This document shows, in pieces, positions 56,009 to 64,000 of a DNA stretch of 64,000 nucleotides. The translations under genes were made by a program, and so were the position numbers. This stretch comes from Neopararhizobium haloflavum (GTDB taxonomy: Bacteria; Pseudomonadota; Alphaproteobacteria; Rhizobiales; Rhizobiaceae): NCBI RefSeq assembly GCF_002750855.1, contig NZ_NWUC01000005.1:248001-312000 (forward strand), given 5' to 3'. The notes below the pieces were generated by a model. It was not told the DNA's origin, did not search any database, and saw only the letters and a program-made list of their open reading frames with translations. Positions within the stretch are counted from its first letter, which is position 1. Each line of letters begins with the position of its first letter.

Positions 56009-56463
56009 TATCTCCCTGAATGCCGGCCGTCTTTTGCAGCCGGGGTCCTCTCTGGATGCTCCTTCCGATTGCGACCGGAAGTTGGCCGATCATACCGATT
56101 AGCGCCATACTGGGAAGGCGATTCGGCAAAAATCGCGCGGCGATGAAGCGCCATCGTTAATCTCCGCCGCCGCACGGGTTTCAGCAGGCGAGCGCAATGG
56201 CGGCTTGACTTTCGGCGGGAAAAGCACGACATGCGACCAAGCTTTCCCTTTCGGCCGCCGCGTGAGCTGGCTCTTTCGGACAAACTTCATCCGATCAAAA
56301 AGGTTTAAAGCGGCGTCAGCGTGCATGGCCTATCGGCCCTGACAAAGCTAAACGCCCGAAGGCTTTCGTTCATCCAAGTTCCCATTCACGCGGGGTTCTT
56401 GAGGCCGACCGATCGGACATCAGTCCGAGCGGCGTGCTGCCCACGCCTGAAAGGCATATTATT
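56009..56463. other. Intergenic region and long leader of the DEAD-box helicase gene
   Basis: About 455 bp. Holds the promoter of the minus-strand binding protein gene and the leader of the helicase gene. No convincing ORF or riboswitch. A long leader before an RhlE/CsdA-type helicase is typical of cold-shock regulated mRNAs, but no specific element was found. Confidence 0.5.
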
Positions 56464-57771
56464 TTGCAGAATTTTCAGACGCTTGGCCTGTCCAAGCTCG
56501 TCCTCCAGTCGATCGAATCGCTCGGCTACGAAATACCGACACCCATCCAGAATGAAGCGATTCCGCTGGTGCTGAAGGGACACGACCTCGTCGGTCTCGC
56601 CCAGACCGGAACCGGCAAGACGGCCGCATTCGGCCTTCCGCTCATCGACGGCCTCATCGCCGAAGGCAAGCGGCCCGAACCGCGCTCTGCCCGCACCCTG
56701 ATTCTCGCGCCGACCCGCGAACTGGTCAATCAGATCGCGGTCAACCTGAAATCGTTCGTCAAGAAGACGCCGCTCAAGGTCGGCGTCGTCGTCGGTGGCG
56801 TGTCGATCAACGGCCAGATCCGCATGATGGACAAGGGTGTCGACATTCTCGTCTCCACGCCGGGCCGTTTGCTCGACCTCGTCGATCGCAAGGCGCTGAG
56901 CCTGCACCAGACGCATCGTCTCGTCCTCGATGAGGCCGACCAGATGCTCGACCTCGGCTTTATCCACGATCTGAGAAAGATCGTGAAGCTCGTACCGAAG
57001 AAGCGCCAGACGCTTCTGTTCTCGGCCACAATGCCGAAGCAGATCGCCGAACTGGCCGCCAGCTACCTGACCGACCCGATACGCGTCGAGGTCAGCCCGC
57101 CCGGAAAGGCCGCGGACAAGGTCGAGCAGAGCGTGCATTTCGTCACCGACAAGTCGGGCAAGACGGCGCTGCTCATGGAAAGCCTTCGAGCCAATCCCAA
57201 TGGTCTGGCGCTCGTCTTCGGCCGCACCAAGCACGGCTCGGAAAAGCTTATGAAACAGCTTGCCGCTGCCGGCTTCGAGGCCGCCTCGATCCATGGCAAC
57301 AAGAGCCAGAACCAGCGCGAGCGTGCCCTGAAGGGTTTTCGTGAGGGCAAGATTCGCGTTCTTGTCGCCACCGACGTCGCTGCGCGCGGCATCGACATTC
57401 CCGGCGTCACGCATGTCTATAACTACGATCTGCCGGAAGTCCCCGACGCCTATGTGCATCGCATCGGACGCACCGCCCGTGCCGGGCGTGACGGCGAAGC
57501 CGTGGCATTCTGCGCGCCGGACGAGATCCGCCTGTTGCGCGACATCGAGAAGCTGATGGGCATTTCGATTTCGGTGGCCAGCGGCGACGCGCCGGCCGAT
57601 CAGGCCCGTCCGAAACGCGGTGGCGGTGGTGGCCGCGGCCCGCGCGGCGCCGGCAACGGCGGCCAGAGGGAGCGGCGCGGCAATGCACCGTCCGCCCGTC
57701 CCCAGCGCAAGAAATTCCGCGGCAAGGCCGGTCAGCGCCGATCGGGCGAAGGCCAGCGCCGCACCGCCTGA
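56464..57771 (+). CDS. rhlE: DEAD-box RNA helicase, RhlE group
   Basis: 435 aa from a TTG at 56464 (AAGG nine nt upstream), giving a start LQNFQTLGLSKLV just before the Q motif; a GTG at 56434 or ATT codons at 56458/56461 cannot be excluded, but there is no ATG. Motifs in order: PTPIQNEAIP (Q), AQTGTGKT (I), PTREL (Ia), STPGR (Ib), DEAD (II), SAT (III), LVFGRTKHG (IV), ATDVAARGIDIP (V), HRIGRTARAG (VI). After residue 370 comes a Gly/Arg-rich basic tail that should bind RNA. Acts in ribosome assembly or mRNA decay, often at low temperature. Confidence 0.92.
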   Translation: MQNFQTLGLSKLVLQSIESLGYEIPTPIQNEAIPLVLKGHDLVGLAQTGTGKTAAFGLPLIDGLIAEGKRPEPRSARTLILAPTRELVNQIAVNLKSFVKKTPLKVGVVVGGVSINGQIRMMDKGVDILVSTPGRLLDLVDRKALSLHQTHRLVLDEADQMLDLGFIHDLRKIVKLVPKKRQTLLFSATMPKQIAELAASYLTDPIRVEVSPPGKAADKVEQSVHFVTDKSGKTALLMESLRANPNGLALVFGRTKHGSEKLMKQLAAAGFEAASIHGNKSQNQRERALKGFREGKIRVLVATDVAARGIDIPGVTHVYNYDLPEVPDAYVHRIGRTARAGRDGEAVAFCAPDEIRLLRDIEKLMGISISVASGDAPADQARPKRGGGGGRGPRGAGNGGQRERRGNAPSARPQRKKFRGKAGQRRSGEGQRRTA

Positions 57772-57796
57772 CGCATTGCGCGCCAGGAAGAAACGA

Positions 57797-57824
57797 CAAA
57801 CGGCCGCCATCGAGCGGCCGTTTG
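57797..57824 (+). terminator. Terminator after the DEAD-box gene
   Basis: Perfect 11-bp stem CAAACGGCCGC/GCGGCCGTTTG with a 6-nt loop, 25 nt past the helicase stop and 33 nt from the end of the convergent EamA gene. The paired ends supply A and T tracts, so it could work both ways. Confidence 0.75.
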
Positions 57825-57856
57825 CATGTCCGGCGGCCCTATCACGAACCAGTCGC

Positions 57857-58729
57857 TTATTTCCGGTTTGTCAGATAGACGCCGATCGCCACCACAACCG
57901 TGCCGACGATCATCGGCAACGGCAGGTCCTCGCCGAAATAGAGAAACGCCTGAACGGCGACAGTCGGCGGCACCAGATAGATCAGCGAGGCCGCGCGCGA
58001 GACCTGGCCACGGCGGATAAGGTATAGCAGCAGCGCGATCGCCAGCGCCGAAAGCCCGAAGACCGACCACAAGAGCGCGACCCAGACTTCGAAATTCCAG
58101 ACGATCCGCATGTCCTCGAGCAGCAGCACGGCCGGCACGGTGACAACGAACGCGCCGAGATACTGCAATGTGGCGATGGTTCGAAGATCGCCTGTCTGAA
58201 GGTACCGCTTCTGATAGAGCGTGCCGGCGGTGACCGAGAACATCGCCACCACGTTGACGATGAGGGGGACGATCGCCGCGCCGACTTCGGCGGGATCGAG
58301 TGCAGCGATATTCGGCACGATCGCGATCAACAGCCCGACCAGACCCAGCACGATGCCGAGCCTTTGGCCGGACGACAGCCGCTCGCCGACGATGAACGGA
58401 GCGCTCAATGCTGTCAGAAGCGGCTGGAGGGCAGCGATCAACCCCGAAAGCGCGGTCGGAACGCCATGCGCGATCGCCCACCAGACGCCGCCGAGATAGA
58501 TCGCGTGGAGCAGCACGCCGGAGAGAGCGGCGTGACCCCATTCGGCGCGTGTCCGCGGCCAGTTGGCTCGCACGATGACGCAGAACACGAGGAAGACGAG
58601 GCCGGCGAAGGCGTAGCGAAGGGACAGGAAGAAGAGCGGATCGGCGTGCGGCGCAGCATAGCGTGCAACGATCCATCCGGTCGACCAGAGCAGCACGAAG
58701 AGTGCGGGCACGAGGCGTTCGATTGTCAT
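57857..58729 (-). CDS. EamA/DMT-family transporter (RhaT/YdcZ type)
   Basis: 290 aa from the ATG at 58729 (GAGG six nt upstream). Ten membrane segments in two EamA repeats; LFVLLWSTGWIVARYAAPHADPLFFLSLRY (in part) at the start, and LIAALQPLLTALSAPFIVGERLS and LIYLVPPTVAVQAFLYFGEDL at the ends of the repeats. Inner-membrane exporter of metabolites, often amino acids; substrate unknown. Divergent from the ATP-grasp operon with about 200 bp between starts. Confidence 0.9.
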   Translation of the reverse strand: MTIERLVPALFVLLWSTGWIVARYAAPHADPLFFLSLRYAFAGLVFLVFCVIVRANWPRTRAEWGHAALSGVLLHAIYLGGVWWAIAHGVPTALSGLIAALQPLLTALSAPFIVGERLSSGQRLGIVLGLVGLLIAIVPNIAALDPAEVGAAIVPLIVNVVAMFSVTAGTLYQKRYLQTGDLRTIATLQYLGAFVVTVPAVLLLEDMRIVWNFEVWVALLWSVFGLSALAIALLLYLIRRGQVSRAASLIYLVPPTVAVQAFLYFGEDLPLPMIVGTVVVAIGVYLTNRK

Positions 58730-58926
58730 TTGTAGCCTCGGCACAAGCTGGGGCACAAGAGGCAGGACCCGATCCCGACCTTGGAAGAGCGATCAGATGT
58801 CGATAGGCCTGCCGGCCCCGCAAGTCAAAGCCGCCGATCCAATTCTTCAGCTCTCTGCGCCCAAAAAACAGGCAGATCAAATCAAGTGAAATCGGTGTCT
58901 TGCAATGGGCAGGGCTTTGCTCTTTG

Positions 58927-60363
58927 ATGAAGAAAAAGGGGAATTTCGATTTGCCTTTCAATGAAATGATGGCGTCGGACGATGATGTCCGCGCGCCCTA
59001 TTCCAAGTATTTCGACTGGTATCGCGAGCAGGATCGTGCGCGCCTGGTGATGAAATCGCGCGATGCCGAAGCAATCTTCCGAAAGACCGGAATCACGTTC
59101 GCGGTTTACGGCAAGGAAGAAGCGGCCGAGCGCCTCATTCCGTTCGACATCGTGCCACGCATCATATCCGGCAAGGAATGGCGCCGCCTGGCGCAAGGCA
59201 TCGAGCAGCGCGTCGCCGCGCTCAACGCCTTTCTCGACGACATCTACCACAAGCAGGAGATCATCCGCGCCGGCCGCATCCCGCGCCAGTTGATCGAACA
59301 GAACGTGGCGTTCCTGCCCGAGATGATCGGCATGCGGCCGCCCGGCGGTGTCTACACCCACATCATCGGCACCGATATCGTGCGCACCGGCGAAGACCAG
59401 TTCTACGTCCTGGAGGACAATGCCCGCACGCCGTCCGGCGTCTCTTACATGCTGGAGAACCGGGAAACGATGATGCAGATGTTTCCCGAGCTGTTCCACC
59501 GCATCAAGGTGCGGCCGGTCGAGAACTATCCGATGCTGCTTCGCCAGAGCCTGGAAGCCTGTGCGCCGCCGGGATGCGAGGGCAAGCCGCGCGTCGCCGT
59601 CCTGACGCCGGGCATCTACAATTCGGCCTATTACGAGCACGCCTTTCTGGCCGACCAGATGGGCGCCGAACTCGTCGAGGGGTCGGATCTGCGCGTGGTC
59701 GACGGGCGCGTTGCGATGCGCACGACGCAAGGCTACAAGCCGATCGACGTCCTTTATCGGCGCGTCGACGATGACTTTCTGGATCCCCTCACCTTTCGCC
59801 CCGATTCCGCCCTCGGCGTCGCCGGCATCATGGATGTCTACCGGGCCGGCAACATCACGATCGCCAATGCGCCCGGCACCGGCATTTCCGACGACAAGGC
59901 GATCTACTCCTACATGCCGGAGATCGTCGAGTTCTACACCGGCCGCAAGCCGCTTCTTCAGAATGTGCCCACGTGGCGCTGCTCGGAGCCTGAGAGCCTG
60001 CAATATGTCCTCGACAACCTGGCGGATCTGGTCGTCAAGGAGGTCCACGGTTCCGGCGGCTATGGCATGCTGGTCGGCCCGACCGCATCCAAGAAGGACC
60101 GCGCGTCCTTCGCCGCCAAGCTCAAGGCTCGGCCGGGCAATTACATCGCCCAGCCAACCCTGTCGCTCTCCACCGTCCCGATCCTCGTCAAGAAGGGTGT
60201 GGCGCCGCGTCACGTCGACCTGCGGCCTTTCGTGCTCGTTTCGCCAGGCCGGATCCAGATCATACCCGGCGGCCTCACCCGCGTCGCGCTGAAGGCCGGC
60301 TCGCTGGTCGTCAATTCCAGCCAGGGCGGAGGCACCAAGGACACCTGGGTGCTGGAGGATTGA
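58927..60363 (+). CDS. Circularly permuted ATP-grasp type 2 ligase
   Basis: 478 aa from the ATG at 58927; an ATG at 58900 or 58966 is possible. Matches the CP_ATPgrasp_2 family: GITFAVYGKEEAAERLIPFDIVPRII (in part), QRVAALNAFLDDIYHKQEIIRAGRIP, YVLEDNARTPSGVSYMLENRE, ANAPGTGISDDKAIYSYMP, VVKEVHGSGGYGMLVGP and NYIAQPTLSLSTVP. These enzymes are predicted to form amide or peptide bonds using ATP. First gene of a four-gene operon (alpha-E begins 4 nt later). Substrate and product unknown; by context a peptide or protein tag processed by the later gene products. Confidence 0.92.
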   Translation: MKKKGNFDLPFNEMMASDDDVRAPYSKYFDWYREQDRARLVMKSRDAEAIFRKTGITFAVYGKEEAAERLIPFDIVPRIISGKEWRRLAQGIEQRVAALNAFLDDIYHKQEIIRAGRIPRQLIEQNVAFLPEMIGMRPPGGVYTHIIGTDIVRTGEDQFYVLEDNARTPSGVSYMLENRETMMQMFPELFHRIKVRPVENYPMLLRQSLEACAPPGCEGKPRVAVLTPGIYNSAYYEHAFLADQMGAELVEGSDLRVVDGRVAMRTTQGYKPIDVLYRRVDDDFLDPLTFRPDSALGVAGIMDVYRAGNITIANAPGTGISDDKAIYSYMPEIVEFYTGRKPLLQNVPTWRCSEPESLQYVLDNLADLVVKEVHGSGGYGMLVGPTASKKDRASFAAKLKARPGNYIAQPTLSLSTVPILVKKGVAPRHVDLRPFVLVSPGRIQIIPGGLTRVALKAGSLVVNSSQGGGTKDTWVLED

Positions 60364-60367
60364 TGCG

Positions 60368-61309
60368 ATGATGCTGGGACGTACAGCCAATGGCCTGTTC
60401 TGGATGTTCCGCTACATCGAGCGCGCGGAAAACACCGCCCGCCTGATCGACGCCGGCGTGCGCATGTCGCTGACCGCATCCAACGGGTCGGATGACGAAT
60501 GGGTGTCCGTGCTCAAGAGCGCCGGCGCCGAAGACGCCTATCGCCAGCATCACGAGACGGTGACGGGTCCGGACGCCATCGACTTCCTGCTGCGCGACAC
60601 GGCCAACCCTTCCAGCGTGATGTCTGTGATCGACAGCGCCCGCAATAATGCCCGCATGGTGCGCACCGCCCTGACGCGTGAAGCCTGGGAGAGCACCAAC
60701 GAATGCTGGATCGAGATGAAGCACCGTCTCTCCCGGCGCGTTCGCGATACCGACCTGCCCGGTGTTCTCGACATGATCAAGCAGCGCACCGGCCTCATCC
60801 GCGGGGCGTTTCACGGCACGATGCTGCGCAACGAGATCTTCAATTTCTCACGCATCGGCACATTCATAGAGCGTGCCGACAACACGGCCCGGATCCTCGA
60901 CGTCAAATACTACCTGCTACTGCCGGCCGTGACCTATGTCGGCTCCTCGCTCGACAATGTCCAATGGGTCTCGATCCTGCGTTCGGTTTCGGCCCACCGA
61001 TCCTATGGATGGGTCTACGAATCCGATCTGAACCCCGTCAACATCGCGGACTTTCTCATCCTGAACGGGCGCATGCCCCGGTCGCTGGCATACTGCCATG
61101 AGAAGATCTCGAACAATCTCGGCTATCTGGCAGCGGAATATTCCGAACGCCACCCCGCCCACGACACCGCGCTTGAGATCCTGGAATCGTTCAGGAACCG
61201 CGACATCCGCGCTATCATCGATGCGGGCCTGCACCAATTCCTCGAAGATTTCATCACCCGCAATGCCCGCCTCGGCAACGAGATCGCGCAAGCCTATCGG
61301 TTCTATTGA
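60368..61309 (+). CDS. Alpha-E domain protein
   Basis: 313 aa, all-helical. Starts with the family signature MLGRTANGLFWMFRYIERAENTARLID (in part) and repeats the pattern later (NFSRIGTFIERADNTARILDV), so the domain looks like an internal duplication. No catalytic motif recognised; the family is always linked to CP ATP-grasp genes and may be a partner or carrier for the ligase. Four nt after the ligase and 2 nt before the transglutaminase. Confidence 0.92.
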   Translation: MMLGRTANGLFWMFRYIERAENTARLIDAGVRMSLTASNGSDDEWVSVLKSAGAEDAYRQHHETVTGPDAIDFLLRDTANPSSVMSVIDSARNNARMVRTALTREAWESTNECWIEMKHRLSRRVRDTDLPGVLDMIKQRTGLIRGAFHGTMLRNEIFNFSRIGTFIERADNTARILDVKYYLLLPAVTYVGSSLDNVQWVSILRSVSAHRSYGWVYESDLNPVNIADFLILNGRMPRSLAYCHEKISNNLGYLAAEYSERHPAHDTALEILESFRNRDIRAIIDAGLHQFLEDFITRNARLGNEIAQAYRFY

Positions 61310-61311
61310 TC

Positions 61312-62106
61312 ATGCATCTGAAGATCAGCCACACGACCGAATACAACTACGACCAACCGGTCGGATACGCACTCCAGCGCCTGCGGCTGACGCCGCTCTC
61401 GGGCCGTGGCCAGACGGTGCTGCACTGGAATACGGAAATCGAGGGCGGGAACGTCGAAGTCGCCTATGACGATCACTACGGCAACTTCGTGCAGATGGTG
61501 AGTACACATCCGGGCAGCGACATGATCCGGGTCATTGCTTCAGGTGAAATCGACACGGAGGATCGCCACGGCGTTGCCGGACCGCACATCGGTTTCTCGC
61601 CGCTCTGGCTTTATCTTCGTGAGACCCGCCTGACCAAGCCGGCCAAGCCGATCAGGGATCTCGCCCGTTCGGTCGACAATGATGAGCCGCTGGAGCGCCT
61701 TCACGCACTCATGGCGCGCATTGCCGAGACTGTCGCCTATGAGATCGGCACGACCGACGCGGAAACGACTGCCGAGGAAGCGCTGGAAGCGGGGAGCGGC
61801 GTCTGCCAGGATCACGCCCACATCTTCCTCAGCGCTGCCCGCTATCTCGACTTTCCCGCGCGTTATGTCTCCGGCTATCTGATGATGAACGACCGGACCG
61901 AACAGGTTGCGACACATGCCTGGGCCGAAGCCCATGTCGAAGGTCTCGGCTGGGTTGGCTTCGACGCGGCGAACGGCATTTCCCCCGACGAACGCTATGT
62001 GCGCATGGCAACCGGCCTGGACTATGTCGACGCCGCCCCCATCTCGGGCATACGGCTTGGAAACGCGGCGGAAACGCTTGCCGTTTCGATCACGGTCGAG
62101 CAGTAA
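61312..62106 (+). CDS. Transglutaminase-like cysteine protease/amidase
   Basis: 264 aa from the ATG at 61312. N-terminal Bact_transglu_N domain (HLKISHTTEYNYDQPVGYALQRLRLTP, in part), then the transglutaminase core with the triad Cys of EAGSGVCQDHAHIFLSAARYL, His of VATHAWAEAHVEGLGW and Asp of VGFDAANG. Cytosolic, no signal peptide. In this context it is expected to hydrolyse or transfer the amide bond made by the ATP-grasp ligase; not a blood-type protein cross-linker. Confidence 0.92.
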   Translation: MHLKISHTTEYNYDQPVGYALQRLRLTPLSGRGQTVLHWNTEIEGGNVEVAYDDHYGNFVQMVSTHPGSDMIRVIASGEIDTEDRHGVAGPHIGFSPLWLYLRETRLTKPAKPIRDLARSVDNDEPLERLHALMARIAETVAYEIGTTDAETTAEEALEAGSGVCQDHAHIFLSAARYLDFPARYVSGYLMMNDRTEQVATHAWAEAHVEGLGWVGFDAANGISPDERYVRMATGLDYVDAAPISGIRLGNAAETLAVSITVEQ

Positions 62107-62195
62107 TATTCGCTGCTGAACGACGGTCGGTCGTTCGATTCGCCGGCGCAGGCGGGAAGGACGGTGCGCCCGGCCACGACGGGGTTGAAACGGCA

Positions 62196-62948
62196 ATGAC
62201 TTACTGTGTCGGTCTTCGGCTGAGGCGCGGGCTGATGTTCATGTCCGATACCCGCACGAATGCGGGTGTCGACAACATTTCCTCGTTCCGCAAGATGTAT
62301 ACGTGGGAGCGACCGGGCGACCGGATCATCACATTGCTCTCTGCCGGCAACCTGGCCACCACCCAGACCGTCGTCTCGATGCTGGAAGAGCGGCACAAGA
62401 CGACCGAAGAGCGCGATCCCGACATCTACGAAGTGCCGTCCATGTTCAAGGCCGCCAAGCTCGTCGGCGATACGGTGCGCAGCGTCATCCGTGAGATCGC
62501 CGACGGCGGCGGCTTCAAGAGCGAAGCCAGCTTCGGCGCCACCTTCATCCTCGGCGGGCAGATCGCCGGCGGCGAAACCCGGATGTATCTCATCTATCCG
62601 GAAGGCAATTTCATCGAGGCGACGGACGACAACCCGTTCTTCCAGATCGGCGAGCACAAATACGGCAAACCGATTCTGGTTCGCGCCTACGACCCGGACA
62701 TGAGCTTCGAGGAAGCTGCGAAGCTTTTGATCGTGTCCTTTGATTCGACTCTCAAATCCAACCTCTCGGTCGGCCTGCCGCTCGATATCCAGACCTATGT
62801 GAGCAACAGCCTTGAGCGCGGCGCCGAACGGCGCCTGATGGCCTCCGATCCCTACTACCAGGAGATATCGGAAGGCTGGTCGGAGGCACTGCGCGAAGCA
62901 TTTCAGCGCCTTCCGAACTATGAGGGACTGTACAAGTCCAACAGCTGA
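62196..62948 (+). CDS. Anbu, proteasome-type peptidase (ancestral beta subunit)
   Basis: 250 aa. Begins MTYCVGLRLRRGLMFMSDTRTN: removal of Met exposes Thr2 as the N-terminal nucleophile without a propeptide, and Asp18 and Lys33 (FRKM) fill the other proteasome active-site positions. GGFKSEASFGATFILGGQIAGG and the C-terminal LERGAERRLMASDPYYQEISE are Anbu features. Anbu assembles into open helical or ring-like oligomers; peptidase activity has been hard to demonstrate. 89 nt after the transglutaminase gene, with a 7-bp hairpin (62118-62136) in the gap that may lower its expression relative to the first three genes. Confidence 0.93.
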   Translation: MTYCVGLRLRRGLMFMSDTRTNAGVDNISSFRKMYTWERPGDRIITLLSAGNLATTQTVVSMLEERHKTTEERDPDIYEVPSMFKAAKLVGDTVRSVIREIADGGGFKSEASFGATFILGGQIAGGETRMYLIYPEGNFIEATDDNPFFQIGEHKYGKPILVRAYDPDMSFEEAAKLLIVSFDSTLKSNLSVGLPLDIQTYVSNSLERGAERRLMASDPYYQEISEGWSEALREAFQRLPNYEGLYKSNS

Positions 62949-62959
62949 CTATTCAGCTG
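62942..62959. terminator. Hairpin across the abutting stops of Anbu and ureG
   Basis: CAGCTGA-CTAT-TCAGCTG, 7-bp perfect stem spanning both stop codons of the convergent genes, whose ends touch (62948/62949). Without a T-run it is only a weak terminator candidate. Confidence 0.35.
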
Positions 62960-63587
62960 CTGCCGCCCGGCGTTCCAAGCCTCCGGTCTCGATGAGAAAG
63001 TCCACCACCGCGTCAAGTCCCGCGCCGCGGCTGAGATCGGTGAAAAGCAGCGGGCGGCCGGCACGCATGCGCCTGGCATCCGCATCCATCTGGTCGAGAT
63101 CCACGCCCACATAAGGTGCCAGATCGGTCTTGTTGATGATGAGCAGATCGGAACGGGTGATACCCGGCCCGCCTTTCCTCGGAATGTCACCGCCCTGGCA
63201 GACCGAGACGACGTAGAGCGTGAGGTCGGCCAGATCGGGCGAAAAGGTCGCCGCCAGATTGTCTCCGCCTGATTCGATGAAGACGAGATCAAGGTCCGGA
63301 TGCCGGCGACAAAGGTCGTCGATCGCCCGCAGATTGATCGAGGCGTCCTCGCGGATCGCCGTATGCGGACACCCGCCCGTCTCCACGCCGACGATACGGT
63401 CCTGCGGCAGCGCCTGGAGACGCGTCAGCATCTCTGCATCTTCCTTTGTGTAGATGTCGTTGGTGACGACGCCGATGGAAAATTCATCGCGCATTGCCTT
63501 GCACAGCTTTTCGGTCAGCGTCGACTTGCCGACGCCGACCGGCCCGCCGATGCCGACGCGCAAGGGACCGTGATGAGATTGAGTCAT
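62949..63587 (-). CDS. ureG: Urease accessory GTPase UreG
   Basis: 212 aa from the ATG at 63587, overlapping the ureF stop by 4 nt. P-loop [26 protein letters not shown], the metal-binding CPH motif in [31 protein letters not shown], and the guanine motif [10 protein letters not shown]. Delivers nickel to urease using GTP. Last gene of the urease cluster, most of which lies right of the window. Confidence 0.97.
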   Translation of the reverse strand: MTQSHHGPLRVGIGGPVGVGKSTLTEKLCKAMRDEFSIGVVTNDIYTKEDAEMLTRLQALPQDRIVGVETGGCPHTAIREDASINLRAIDDLCRRHPDLDLVFIESGGDNLAATFSPDLADLTLYVVSVCQGGDIPRKGGPGITRSDLLIINKTDLAPYVGVDLDQMDADARRMRAGRPLLFTDLSRGAGLDAVVDFLIETGGLERRAAAAE

Positions 63588-64000
63588 GATCTGAATAGCC
63601 TCGAATATTGCGTTTCGTGTCTCATGGACAGGATCTCCGACTTGAAGCTGCACGAGCCGAGATCGTCGAGCGTCGCGTTCGCCGCACGTTCGGCCGTGTG
63701 CACGACACACGCTTCGAGTTGGGCGAGAGCCGCAACCCCGTCGCGTTGGCCAAGTGGCACGAGCCGCACCGCAGCCTGCACCAGATTGGCGGCAAAGGCA
63801 TGGAGCAAACCGGCAAGCATGGGCTCCAGCGCAATGCCGCGCCGTGCGGCTGTCGCACCGATGGCGACCGGATAGGCCATGGACCGCTCCATCGGTAGCG
63901 CGCCGTCACCGCCCGGCCACGCATTGCCCGACCAGGCATCGACTGCATCGATGAATGCCTCGCCCTGCGCCATCGTCTCGAGGTGACGCTCGCCCGAACC
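63584..64000 (-). CDS. ureF: Urease accessory protein UreF, 5' end cut by the window
   Basis: The C-terminal 138 codons plus stop; the frame stays open to base 64000. The visible edge reads [16 protein letters not shown], the conserved UreF segment, followed by [36 protein letters not shown] (in part) and the C-terminal [12 protein letters not shown]. Chaperone that, with UreD and UreG, assembles the urease nickel centre. Coupled to ureG. Confidence 0.93.
   Translation of the reverse strand, partial: GSGERHLETMAQGEAFIDAVDAWSGNAWPGGDGALPMERSMAYPVAIGATAARRGIALEPMLAGLLHAFAANLVQAAVRLVPLGQRDGVAALAQLEACVVHTAERAANATLDDLGSCSFKSEILSMRHETQYSRLFRS

Overview
This is a GC-rich chromosomal window from an alphaproteobacterium, most likely of the order Hyphomicrobiales (Rhizobiales). 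The evidence is gene content and style: znuA / znuC-znuB-zur layout, a B12-riboswitch-controlled HupE, a homogentisate cluster with a DUF2783 partner, urtABCDE, an alphaproteobacterial puuE-uraD-alc-allA set, a stand-alone MnmD, and the ATP-grasp/alpha-E/transglutaminase/Anbu operon. I cannot assign a genus. No rRNA, tRNA, CRISPR array, insertion sequence or prophage was recognised; it reads as ordinary chromosome with dense, often 4-nt-overlapping operons.

Layout. 0-7.2 kb: a Kazal-type lipoprotein, dusA, a DUF305 protein, an RTX/DUF4214 protein, and a GAF-PAS-GGDEF-EAL protein followed by a PilZ protein. 7.2-12.5 kb: a TetR/VOC divergent pair with clear operators, then metal homeostasis: zur, znuB and znuC divergent from znuA across a Zur-like palindrome, and hupE behind a textbook cobalamin riboswitch. 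12.5-20.5 kb: an aldo/keto reductase and an aromatic (homogentisate) degradation cluster (FAD hydroxylase, DUF2783, two metallo-beta-lactamase-fold proteins, fumarylacetoacetase, hmgA, divergent marR), with a relic of a PIN-domain toxin inside. 20.5-36.6 kb: sodC, the urea transporter urtABCDE behind a sigma-54 promoter, 3-hydroxybutyrate dehydrogenase and a patatin, then the purine/urate/allantoin catabolic genes (puuD, guaD, allA, alc, uraD, puuE), and a divergent FAD oxidase / MnmD pair. 36.6-56 kb: a cytosolic hybrid histidine kinase and three ABC systems (polyamine type, glycine betaine type proVWX, branched-chain amino acid type livGFHM with a distant binding protein), plus a second GAF-PAS-GGDEF-EAL protein. 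56-64 kb: an RhlE-like DEAD-box helicase, an EamA exporter, the four-gene ATP-grasp/alpha-E/transglutaminase/Anbu operon, and the converging ureG and (cut) ureF.

How it fits together. Nitrogen salvage dominates: guanine to xanthine (GuaD), urate oxidation (PuuD), OHCU decarboxylation (UraD), allantoin to allantoate (PuuE), allantoate to ureidoglycolate plus urea (Alc), ureidoglycolate to glyoxylate plus urea (AllA), urea import (Urt) and urease maturation (UreF, UreG). 5-hydroxyisourate hydrolase and xanthine dehydrogenase are not in this window. Metal supply (Zn, probably Co) is a second theme, and c-di-GMP signalling a third (two dual-domain enzymes and one PilZ protein).

The most interesting system is the operon at 58927-62948: a circularly permuted ATP-grasp ligase, an alpha-E protein, a transglutaminase-fold protease/amidase and the Anbu proteasome ancestor. 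The association is known from comparative genomics, but its substrate and product remain, to my knowledge, undefined. All start-site choices below are by eye from Shine-Dalgarno (SD) spacing and homologue length; no database search was possible.
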